A stretch of 64,000 bases of DNA from Siphonodentalium dalli (lineage: Eukaryota; Mollusca; Scaphopoda; Gadilida; Siphonodentaliidae): NCBI GenBank assembly GCA_032622095.1, contig CP136063.1, positions 72,331,980 to 72,395,979 of the forward strand, in the 5' to 3' direction. Below are positions 25,740-36,982 of the stretch, piece after piece. The position numbers and the translations under genes are program-made. The first letter of the stretch is position 1. Each line of letters opens with the position of its first letter. The notes beneath the pieces were generated by a model, which did not search any database, had not been told where the DNA came from, and was given only the letters and a program-made list of their open reading frames with translations.

Positions 25740-26030
25740 TGCCATAATACAATGTCTATGTGTATGTGTTTATATATGTATATATATGTATATATATGTA
25801 TGTGTGTGTATGTATATGTATATATATATATATATGTATATGTATATATATATATATGTTGTATATGTATGTGTGTGTATATATATATGTATAAGTGTGT
25901 ATGTGTATGTATGTGTTTGTATGCATGTATATTTATACATATGTATGTAAGTTTGTGTGTGTAGGTATATGCATGAGTATGTATACGTATATAATATGTG
26001 TGTATTTATAAGTGTGTGTAAACATTATAT
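25740..26030. repeat. TG/TA microsatellite in the LINE 3' region
   Basis: An irregular mix of TATATG, TGTATG and TGTGTG steps spans about 290 bp. It is open in two overlapping frames simply because of base composition; those frames are not genes. Confidence 0.85.
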
Positions 26031-26683
26031 GAGTCAATTTAATTACAGATAATAATCATGTACGTAATATTGGTACATCATTATTTACAACAACTTGGTT
26101 TCCAAAAAGAAAATGAGAAAACAGTACTATATATTCTAACCATGATGTATATTTATGTAATTTCTTCTTCTTTTTTTCCCGGTTCGCTTAGAATCTTTAA
26201 ATAAGTCTATCGAGATCTGTATTGTTCTATTCCGGACATGTTAATGCAATATTGGACCGTAACTGATTATTATCTGCATTGTATTCTGTCTATGTATACC
26301 CCGGAAAGTTCTAATTTGTATATAGTGTATATATGTTTTCTCATGTACCATGTATTATAATGGCTGAGAATAAAGCATTACTTATTACTTACTTACAATT
26401 ATCCTAACATTTCCCATAAAAACATGAATCCTTCTGCACTTGTATCAACTTTTCGTCTGAGTGTGGTCTGCTAATTTATCCTGAGCACCCCTCCAAATAG
26501 ATAATAGACCATTCCAATGTATACTTGTATGAATGAGTGAGAGAGTCCATTTAGTATAGAAAGGTTCAAAAATTTCTGGAATCCAATAAATTATTTATTC
26601 TGGCCTAAGATAATTCTTTCTGGGTATTTGGCTATTTGCACTCCCAGGAATCAAAAATGATAAAAAGCTATTTTTTCCCATTA

Positions 26684-27135
26684 GGTTACACTGGTGTAAA
26701 TGTTTTCCATAGGCCTCAGTGCTAACGTTTTAGCGTATAGTGTTGGCAATATAAATGTTGGGTCCAAAATTTTCTTTAAATCTGAAAAATTGACATTTTG
26801 GGAAACTTTTTACACAAAATAATCATGTCTGTATAGCAGGGAATTCGCCTTTAAATCTTATGTTTTCGTAACTAGTGTCAGAACCGCATAAAAAAATACA
26901 GTCATATTTTAGACCACACCAAAAAATTCAAACTTCACTACAAAGGGTTAATTCCTGTGCCAATGGTTATTTTACCTATGGGAAATCATAGGGAAGAGGT
27001 GTGATGATTTTTTTATGTGAAAAGCACACAAGGCTATTGACCAATCAGGGCCCAGTGTCTATTTTATTCTCTCCTATATATTCAGAACCGCATCCGCTAG
27101 ATGTCACTCGGAACCTTATTTACACCAGTGTAACC
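26684..27135 (+). mobile_element. MITE family V (unit 2)
   Basis: Equivalent to 13447-13896. Both 18-bp ends are intact. The left flank is ATTA instead of TTTA (one change); the right flank is TTTA. Confidence 0.85.
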
Positions 27136-27206
27136 TTTAATAGCAGTGCGAGTTTCAACAAGGAAGTTTAATAGTGAACAGACTACCCACTGGACTAAAA
27201 ACAAGC

Positions 27207-27300
27207 ATGATTTCTGCAATAATAGCTACAGTATTTGTGCTTCCTGTGAGTCTCGTTGATAGCAATACCATCAACAAGTTAGATAAAACAAGATACAAAG
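27207..27300 (+). CDS. Signal-peptide first exon, array copy 2 (partial gene)
   Basis: 31 codons plus one base, ending at the same AAAG/GTGAGA donor as copy 1. Compared with copy 1 the peptide has Ser13 to Pro within the hydrophobic core and His18 to Asp near the likely cleavage site. The SNTINKLDKTRYK tail is unchanged. Proline in the core could weaken the signal peptide. It lies 71 bp right of a MITE V copy. Downstream partner unknown, as for copy 1. Confidence 0.65.
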
Positions 27301-27599
27301 GTGAGAGAAATATAGAATATGTGACTTAACCCTTTGAGTGCCACGGGCCGATCGGCCCTAATTTACGTTCTGTAAAATCAAATTATTTTTTTTGGTTGAA
27401 TTTTTTTTGGGTATGCTTAAGCATGCTATAGAGCATGTTATAACTCAAAACTATCACCAAGTATTCATAGTAATAATTTTGATGCCCATGAAAAACGTAA
27501 GATTCCCTGGCCCAAAACCTACAAAATAAGCCTGTTAATGAATATAAGAAAAAATGATTAAAATTGTAAAAAATAATAACAAATGATGAAAAATTGTTA

Positions 27600-28265
27600 G
27601 GCCAATGCATTCTCTTATATATGCGAGGAGACCTATGGTCGACTCGCATATATAAGAGAATGCATTGGCACAGGTATATGGATTGATACAAAAAATCGGA
27701 CCTGCAATGGCACTGAAAGGGTTAATTAATTCACTGTCAACTAAAATGTTATAGAAATGTATTAATTCAATATTAACTCTTCCACGACTGTAGCTTCCTG
27801 CAATTTTGCGAAAACCCTGTGCCAATGCATTCTCATATATATGCGAGGCATAAGAGAATACATTGGCCTAACAATATTTACATTGACCTTGTAAGCCAGT
27901 GACCCTTTCATGACAGGAGCTGCGCTGGTGCAGCATTAAATATCATGCGCCAGTGCATTATCTTTGTATATGCAAGTTTCCCATGGGGAGCCTCGCATTC
28001 ATTAAAGAGAATGCACTGGCTTGCAAAATCAAGGCAAATATTGTTAGGCCAATGCATTCTCTTATATATGAGAGTCTCCCCATAGAGAGCCTTGTATATA
28101 TAAGCAAATGCATTGGCATACCAATATTTACCTTGACCTTCTAAGCCAGTGCATTCTCTTATAAATGCGAGGCTCCCAATGGGAGACTCACGTCTATACC
28201 AGAAATCACTGGCACTGGATATTTAATGCTGCACCAGCGCAGCTCCCATCATGAAAGGGTTAATA
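27600..28265. repeat. Nested family C hairpins (unit 2/3 junction)
   Basis: Same arrangement as 14360-15030, with hairpins at about 27598-27672, 27820-27870, 28045-28125 and 28145-28210, and the GAAAGGG end near 28258. Confidence 0.65.
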
Positions 28266-29176
28266 GAGATATATCATAGTGGATGGAGACCCTGGCTCAG
28301 TTTGACGTGTTCATATGTGAACAAATTATATCACATGAAGCCCCTATTATATCATTAAAAAAGCCATTACATATCTCCTTATATCACATAGTGTATATGT
28401 CACGAGTGGTAAATAAGCGTGTACTTCCCGCCACATTTGGCAGCGCACCAATAAATATATGTCACTAGTGGTAAATAATCACGTGCTTCCCATCAACTTG
28501 GCAGCGCGCGAACAAAATTACTTTACTTTGATTATGCGGATTAATACTATTTTGAAAAGCCTCACATGACACCAAAACCAGACAATGCAAAATGATTGAT
28601 TTGCCCATTTAAATAAAGTTAAATATTTTTCCAGCTATGTTGAACTAATGAAAATAGACACAAAAACAAAGAGGTAAATTGGGGGGACTATATTTTTCGT
28701 CGCAATCATGAGCATGCAATACTTCGTACATGTATATTGTTGTGAAATGTCTGAGCCAACGATGTAAATGTGTGCATTTTAAAGCTTCTTTGAAGGATTT
28801 TGTTTTGTTAAAAAGGCATAAAGCTCTAGTTTTTTTGTATGTGATATACAAGATGTCAAGATCTTCAACTCGTTATGTTGGGATATAAGATTTTATGAAA
28901 CTCGTTTGATAAATTAATTATATTAAATTTGATTCACAACTCATCTACGACTCATTGTGAATCAAATTCATCAAACTCGTTTCATAAAAACTCTCGGGAA
29001 GAGCTTTCCGATGAATGGCAACAAGCCATATTTCCGACTAAATCCTGAAAAGTTACCCATAATTCTGCTTTGGTTAAGAGGTCGATTACTTAGGGAATTA
29101 CTGTATATTGCCATCTGGACCTATTTCAGGTTTTGCGGTTCCCATCCGTGTGCACATTTCCGTTGTCCCAACTCAC

Positions 29177-29249
29177 GACCCCCCCCCCCCCGTCCCAACT
29201 CACGACCCCCCCCCCCCCCCCCGGTCCCAACTCACGACCCCCCCCCCCG
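29177..29249. repeat. C-run with GTCCCAACTCACGA modules
   Basis: Three C-runs separated by GTCCCAACTCACGA-type spacers. Units 1 and 4 have one run (9779-9813, interrupted by one A; 37056-37070) and unit 2 has two. This is a replication-slippage hotspot. Confidence 0.8.
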
Positions 29250-32200
29250 TCTCAACTCCCAATTTTTCAGTTATTTTAGTGCATGTTTCTTTATATTTTT
29301 GTTTTAGTTTATTTTCTCAATGATCCCACAGTTTGGTTTTTCAATTTGGGCAATGTTACTGAAAACAGTTTTTTATATCCGTCAAATCGTTGTGGATATA
29401 CAGACAAAAAAACCAACACTTCCAAATTAACAATGATGAATAATTCTAGAACAGAAAATCAGAAGAAAAATAAACGATTGAACACCCAATTGATTGCCAT
29501 CAAAGTAGTGAACATCCATACAAAATGTCATTGAGATCGTCAACCGGTGGTGGAGATATCTGCTCAAATGGACAAAAAAACATTTCCAGATAAAAAAAAA
29601 TTATTAACCCTAGAACGGAAAATTCGGGAAAAAAGATTGAACACCCAGTTGAATGCCCTCATAGTAGTGAACATCCATCCAAATTTCATTCAGATCCGAC
29701 AACCGTTGTTTCAGATATCTGCCCGGACGGATGGAAAAACCGACAGATAAATGCCTGGACGGACGAGGTTAATCCAGTATATACCCCCCATTCTCTTCGA
29801 CAGTGGAGGTATAATGGAACATATATGACTTTGGCAGCTTCATTATGGATGGCCAAGTCCCTGTCTGTCTGAAAATAAACAACTTGCAGTTAGATTAAAC
29901 ACCTCTGCTTATATGGGTTTCAATGAAGTCCAGTCTATGTATTTTACAACCCCTTTTCATCGCTTCTTTGCGATTGATGCTAAATTAGTGTTCGATTGTT
30001 TTTTCAAAACCACAAGTTCCAGAAGAACAAAGGATAATCAAATGGAAATGGAACTAGAGGTGTGACTGTCCCAATGCATGGGACTAAGGATACCCCCTCC
30101 CCCATGTTTTTAAAACACCTTTATACTAGCTGAAACAGGCTCCTTTTGGGAGCCTCTATTCAGCATTGGAGGAGCCTTTGGCCTCTTTGTGCATTAGGGG
30201 CCGTGCGCATGACAGATCCCACTCTTTTATATATATTGATAATATTATGCCACTTAAATATATCATCGGACAAATAGGTTCATATTGGACTTATTTGGTT
30301 CTGATATAAGCCCATAGTGGACTAATACCCATTATTCTGATGGATGGCACGGGCCACCGTGAAAACACATATATAAAGAGCGTACATCTGGTGCTGAAAT
30401 AGACCCATTGTGAGCGTATTTGTTTTTTGTTATTTATTTAATTAATTTGTTTTAAATCAAAATTTTGTTAAACTAACACCGTTATAACCTCCGCCAAGGT
30501 ACCGCGAGTCACCACACCACATTTAGTTGAAATCGGACCAGCAGTCGGGGAGAAAAATCCGGACAGACAGACGGACAGACTGATCCTACTCTTTTATATA
30601 TATAGATATGCAATATTTATAGATGCATGCATCCATTTTGTAACTAATCCTGTTTTGTATATAGCGTATATATATTTACTTGTTCCACACTTTGTACTGT
30701 GGCTTTGCAAGTAAATTCAATAGCCAGGATATCCATATGCTACAGGTTTTGTTCAGTCCTAGCCTTGAAATAGTGTGTCTGTCATTTGCAGAATGAGGTC
30801 CACAGAGGGTGAATTTAGTTATGCTACCCCGCATAGCGGGCTAACATCACCAAATTCACCCTCTGGGAACCTCATTCTGCTGAGGTGTAAGCAGAATGAG
30901 GTCCCCAGAGTGTGAATTTGGTGATGCTAGCCCACTATGCGGGGTAGCATCACTAAATTCACCCTCTGGGGACCTCATTCTGCAAATGACAGACACACTA
31001 TTTCAAGGCTTGGTTCAGTCATAACAGGTTGGAGGGAGGGTAGTCGGATACTCTGTGTGGTACACTTGTTTATTCTGTGCAGCTGTAATATGATAATGCA
31101 TTTTACTAGAAAAGGAAGTTACAGGATAAACGATTCATTTCTTAGAAATTGTTGTGTGTTTGAGCTAACAAAGAAAAAAAAGCCACAGCATTTTTGAAAT
31201 CAGTCAAGCCTGCAAATAGTGTGTCTGTCATTTGCATAATGAGGTCCTGAAGGGTGAATTTAGTGACGTTATCGTGCAAGGCAGGCTAGTGTCACCAAAT
31301 TCACCCTTGAGGGAACCTCATTCTGCTTAGGCCTCAACTGATATGAGAGAGATTGAAGTTCCCCAGTTGAATTAAGTCGGTCATGTTCACCCATTAGTCA
31401 CCTCAATTATGCATTTTATCTTCTGCAAATTAGGGGAGATAAAATCTTCCCAGAAGGGAAAAACTAAAAAAATGTTAATTTGAAACTGTAGGTACTTCCC
31501 AGAAGATGAGGCATAAGCAGAATGAGGTCCCCAGAGGGTCAATTTAGTGATGATGGCACACTGTGCGGAATAGCATCACCAATTCACCCTCTGGGGACCT
31601 CATTCAGCAAATGACAGACACACTATTGCAGGCTTGAAATTATAGCAAAATAAAAGATCAATATAAACAAATTGTTTAGTTCTCACTCCCTCTCTAAAAT
31701 ATTCTGAAATCCTCCCCTATAACTTTTGATATGATCCATGTCCCTCTTTTATATAATGTCTAATTTCATCAATTTAAGCCTTTCTCTACTAAATACTCAT
31801 TGATTTAGGAAATGTTGAGAACTTGAGATAACTTCAACAATGGACAATTTTCCTAACATTTCCCATAAAAACATGAATCCTTCTGCACATGTATTATCGT
31901 TTTGCCCGTCTGGCTTGAACACCCCTCCAAATCAAAAATAGACCATTCCAATATATACTTTTATAACTGGGTGGGAGAATCCATTTAGTGAAGAAAGGGT
32001 TAATGTTCTGTGCTAAGGCATGTGGCTGAGGTGTTACATGGAGTGGGATGCCTAATACTAATCATCTTGTCAATGGTTCACTGGGTTGCCACAGGGGCCA
32101 TGAAATCTCTATACCCTGCAAATCAATACATAAGCAGTGATGACGCACAAGTACACTGACTGAAGCTTGAATTATCATCTTACAAGGTCAATGTGAGTTG

Positions 32201-32875
32201 ATGTTAAACCTGGTTTACTTTGTTTCTGAAATTAAGGCAAAACCTGGCAAAATTCAATCAGATGAAATAAAGGTTATGAATATTGATAAATAGGGGATTT
32301 TCCCACAAGTCCTACTAACCCTGACTAACCCATCAAAAATAGAGGTGATAGCTAGGTCGAAATTATCATGAGCTAGTGCTCAGCAATTTTGTCAAAATCA
32401 ATCTTAGCCATTTTTTGGCAATGTGGAGTAATAATTACTCTTAGCTTCGAAAACTAGCCAAGATGAATACTTTTTTAACAAAATATAAAAAATTCAATTG
32501 AACCTTTCCAAAAGTAAATACTCATTAGCGAGTAATTCCCTTAGGAAATGTTCAGATAATAAGTTCAACAAACGTTTGTTGAACTTATTATCTGAATGTT
32601 TCCCCATCAATGAATATGTATCCTTCAGCACTTGTATCAACTTTTCGTCTCAGTGTGGTCTGCTAATTTATCCTGAGCACCCCTCCAAATAGATAATAGA
32701 CCATTCCAATGTATACTTATATGAATGAGTGAGAGAGTCCATTTAGTATAGAAAGGTTCAAAAATTTCTGGAATCCAATAAATTATTTATTCTGGCCTAA
32801 GATAATTCTTTCTGGGTATTTGGCTATTTGCACTCACAGGAATCAAAAATGATAAAAAGCTATTTTTTCCCTTTA

Positions 32876-33327
32876 GGTTACACTGGTGTAAATGTTTTCC
32901 ATAGGCCTCAGTGCTAACGTTTTAGCGTATAGTGTTGGCAATATAAATGTTGGGTCCAAAATTTTCTTTAAATCTGAAAAATTGACATTTTGGGAAACTT
33001 TTTACACAAAAAAATCATGTCTGTCTAGCAGGGAATTCGCCTTTAAATCTTATGTTTTCGTAACTAGTGTCAGAACCGCATAAAAAAATACAGTCATATT
33101 TTAGACCACACCAAAAAATTCAAACTTCACTACAAAGGGTTAATTCCTGTGCCAATGGTTATTTTACCTATGGGAAATCATAGGGAAGAGGTGTGATGAT
33201 ATTTTTATGTGAAAAGCACACAAGGCTATTGACCAATCAGGGCCCAGTGTCTATTTTATTCTCTCCTATATATTCAGAACCGCATCCGCTAGATGTCACT
33301 CGGAACCTTATTTACACCAGTGTAACC
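32876..33327 (+). mobile_element. MITE family V (unit 3)
   Basis: Equivalent to 13447-13896 with both ends intact and TTTA on both sides. Confidence 0.85.
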
Positions 33328-33398
33328 TTTAATAGCAGTGCGAGTTTCAACAAGGAAGTTTAATAGTGAACAGACTACCCACTGGACTAAAAACAAGC

Positions 33399-33492
33399 AT
33401 GATTTCTGTAATAATAGCTACAGTATTTGTGCTTTCTGTGAGTCTCGTTGATAGCAATACCATCAACAAGTTAGATAAAACAAGATACAAAG
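33399..33492 (+). CDS. Signal-peptide first exon, array copy 3 (partial gene)
   Basis: 31 codons plus one base to the GTGAGA donor. The peptide begins MISVIIATVFVLSVSLVD: Ala4 to Val and His18 to Asp relative to copy 1. The polar tail is identical. Frame, donor and phase are preserved, and a MITE V copy ends 71 bp upstream. Confidence 0.7.
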
Positions 33493-33789
33493 GTGAGAGA
33501 AATATAGAATATGTGACTTAACCCTTTGAGTGCCACGGGCCGATCGGCCCTAATTTACGTTCTGTAAAATCAAATTATTTTTTTGGTTGAATTTTTTTTG
33601 GGTATGCTTAAGCATGCTATAGGGCATGTTATAACTCAAAACTATCACCAAGTATTCATAGTAATAATTTTGATGCCCATGAAAAACGTAAGATTCCCTG
33701 GCCCAAAACCTACAAAATAAGCCTGTTAATGAATATAAGAAAAAATGATTAAAATTGTAAAAAAATAATAACAAATGATGAAAAATTGT

Positions 33790-34455
33790 TAGGCCAATGC
33801 ATTCTCTTATATATGCGAGGCGACCTATGGTCGACTCGCATATATAAGAGAATGCATTGGCACAGGTATATGGATTGATACAAAAAATCGGACCTGCAAT
33901 GGCACTGAAAGGGTTAATTAATTCACTGTCAACTAAAATGTTATAGAAATGTATTAATTCAATATTAACTCTTCCACGACTGTAGCTTCCTGCAATTTTG
34001 CGAAAACCCTGTGCCAATGCATTCTCATATATATGCGAGGCATAAGAGAATACATTGGCCTAACAATATTTACATTGGCCTTGTAAGCCAGTGACCCTTT
34101 CATGACAGGAGCTGCGCTGGTGCAGCATTAAATATCATGCGCCAGTGCATTCTCTTTGTATATGCAAGTTTCCCATGGGGAGCCTCGCATTCATTAAAGA
34201 GAATGCACTGGCTTGCAAAATCAAGGCAAATATTGTTAGGCCAATGCATTCTCTTATATATGAGAGTCTCCACATAGAGAGCCTTGTATATATAAGCAAA
34301 TGCATTGGCATACCAATATTTACCTTGACCTTGTAAGCCAGTGCATTCTCTTATAAATACGAGGCTCCCAATGGGAGACTCACGTCTATACCAGAAATCA
34401 CTGGCACTGGATATTTAATGCTGCACCAGCGCAGCTCCCATCATGAAAGGGTTAA
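33790..34455. repeat. Nested family C hairpins (unit 3/4 junction)
   Basis: Same arrangement as 14360-15030, including the TATATAAG palindromes and the CCCTTTCATGACAGG / GAAAGGGTTAA outer ends. Confidence 0.65.
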
Positions 34456-36767
34456 TAGAGATATATCATAGTGGATGGAGACCCTGGCTCAGTTTGACGT
34501 GTTCATATGTGAACAAATTATATCACATGAAGCCCCTATTATATCATTAAAAAAGCCATTACATATCTCCTTATATCACATAGTGTATATGTCACGAGTG
34601 GTAAATAAGCGTGTACTTCCCGCCACATTTGGCAGCGTACCAATAAATATATGTCACTAGTGGTAAATAATCACGTGCTTCCCATCAACTTGGCAGCGCG
34701 CGAACAAAATTACTTTACTTTGATTATGCGGATTAATACTATTTTGAAAAGCCTCACATGACACCAAAACCAGACAATGCAAAATGATTGATTTGCCCAT
34801 TTAAATAAAGTTAAATATTTTTCCAGCTATGTTGAACTAATGAAAATAGACACAAAAACAAAGAGGTAAATTGGGGGGACTATATTTTTCGTCGCAATCA
34901 TGAGCATGCAATACTTCGTACATGAATATTGTTGTGAAATGTCTCAGCCAACGATGTAAATGTGTTCATTTTAAAGCTTCTTTGGAGGATTTTGTTTTGT
35001 TAAAAAGCCATAAAGCTCTAGTTTTTTTGTATGTGATATACAAGATGTCAAGATCTTCAACTCGTTATGTTGGGATATAAGATTTTATGAAACTCGTTTG
35101 ATAAATTAATTATATTAAATTTGATTCACAACTCATCTACGACTCATTGTGAATCAAATTCATCAAACTCGTTTCATAAAAACTCTCGGGAAGAGCTTTC
35201 CGATGAATGGCAACAAGCCATATTTCCGACTAAATCCTGAAAAGTTACCCATAATTCTGATGTGGCTAAGAAGTCGATTAATTAGGGCATTACTGTATCT
35301 CTGCCTGGGCATTTATTTCAGCCTTGGGTTATCTGATTCAAATGAATTTGGTATAGAGGATTGCCATCATTAGAAAGCATTTTTGCATTTTCCATTATAG
35401 ATTTGTCTTTTGTTTATTTGGAAATCTTGGGGGGGGGGGTTGTCGTCTGCGCATATATCTCAGCCATGATTCGTTGGATCTCAATGAAATTTTACAGGGA
35501 GGTTCACAATCATGAATGCTTTCAAAAGAGCGCCAAATGATGTTTGCATTTTCCATTCTAGAGTTATCCTTTGTTTACCTGGAAAATAATTTTGTTTGCT
35601 ACCATTTTATACCGCCAATTTTCAAAGGTATACTGGATTCACTTTGTCTGCCTGGGTGTTTATCTCAGCCACAGGTTATCAGATCTGAATACAATTTGGT
35701 ATTGATGTTCACCATTGGGAGTGCCAACAAAAACAAGTTCCCAATAAACGTTGTTTGCATTTTCTGTGCTGGAGTTATCATTTGTGTCATTTGCAGATTA
35801 AGGTCCCCAGAGGGTGAATTTAGTGATGCTATCCCGCATATCGGGCTAGCATCACTAAATTCACTCTCTGGGGACCTCACTCTGCTTAGGCCTCATCTTC
35901 TCTGGAATGTTTCTTTATTATCAAATTTAGAAACTTCTTTATATAGATTCTATTTCTTTTTTAGTTTAGTTTCTCTATATGACACATTGCATAATCGAAG
36001 TTCCCAATGGGTGTACATCACAATATTCACCATTTGGGAACTTCAATCGTAGACTATGTCTCCATAGCCGATGACGTCACGCAGAATGAGGTCCCCAGAG
36101 GGTGAATTTAATTATGCTAACCTGCTATGCAGGATAGCATCACTAAATTCACCCTCTTGGGACCTCATTTTGCAAATGACAGGCACACTAAACTCAGCCA
36201 TGTGTTATGGGAATACATTGAAATTCGGTATGGATATTTACCACCATCACAAGTCCTTTCCATGAAGTATTGGTGATGCTCGCATTTTACCTTTTTATTT
36301 AGACTTATTCTCCTTATCTGGGTTCTGTCCCTTGTTTCGAATTGGCTCTGTTGGGGTAAGCCACCTTCTGAGTGCAACCCTTGTTTTGGGTAGTTGCGAC
36401 CCAGAAAATAAAGGGGGTGGGGGTTGAATGCCAATCTTTATAGGGTTAATGGGTGAGTGACTGGACATTCGGTAACTAAAAGTTTAGTTCCAAATGTCCA
36501 GTCATGAGGGTTCATTTTTGGGGGAAATGGCAAAAGAAAATTTCATTTGGCCAAAAAGTTTCAAGGCTAATCAACAATCGCCTCTCAAATTATCATCAGA
36601 TCTCCATGAAAAACGTAACCCGTTAACAGGTTAATAGCAGTTGCTTGCCTATGTATGAATAACACTTTATCTAAAGTCATGCATGCTTACTTATCAAAAT
36701 GATGATGATTAGCTTCTAGAATGGTGTTCATTCTTAATCAAGTGACAACACTTTACTTCTTTGATAT

Positions 36768-36982
36768 ACAGTAATACCCAAAGTAATTGACCACTTAACC
36801 ACAGCAAAATTATGGGTAATTTTTCAGGATTTAGTCGGAAATATGGCTTGTTGCCATTCATCGGAAAGCTCCCGGCGAGAGCTTTCCGATGAATGGCAAC
36901 AAGCCATATTTCCGACTAAATCCTGAAAGTTACCCATAATTCTGCTTTGGTTAAGATGTCGATTACTTAGGGCATTACTGTA
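36768..36982. mobile_element. Foldback MITE family A (unit 4)
   Basis: Full palindrome equivalent to 9495-9710 with TACAGTAAT and ATTACTGTA ends. Confidence 0.8.

Larger units (their letters stand above)
20774..26394 (+). mobile_element. APE-type non-LTR retrotransposon (LINE), 5.6 kb
   Basis: The element interrupts unit 2: the flanks read AATGGACA and ACAATTATCC, which are contiguous in units 1, 3 and 4. This leaves a short ACA duplication at most. It has a 5' leader (about 190 bp), one long ORF, a TG/TA-rich 3' region, AATAAA at 26369-26374 and a 3' tail of ACTTATTACTTACTT repeats in place of poly(A). It occurs in one unit only, so it inserted after the array formed. The intact ORF supports a recent insertion. 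Whether the 5' end is complete cannot be told. Confidence 0.9.
14521..27759 (+). repeat. Tandem array unit 2 (13.2 kb, with LINE insertion)
   Basis: Same order as unit 1, with three differences: a 0.5-kb TTAA-flanked insertion (16991-17518), a 5.6-kb LINE (20774-26394), and a deletion of about 740 bp just right of the LINE (junction near 26431-26441). Without these it would match units 1 and 4. The C-run has two modules (18126-18175). The signal-peptide exon is at 27207. Confidence 0.85.
27760..33951 (+). repeat. Tandem array unit 3 (6.2 kb, internal deletion)
   Basis: Shortest full unit. The half foldback A (28995 onward) passes directly into the right half of the second foldback A near 29050-29070, so about 1.7 kb present in units 1, 2 and 4 is missing. 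The C-run region has three modules (29177-29249). The rest follows the unit order, ending in the exon at 33399. The family B cluster is at 30787-31610. Confidence 0.85.
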
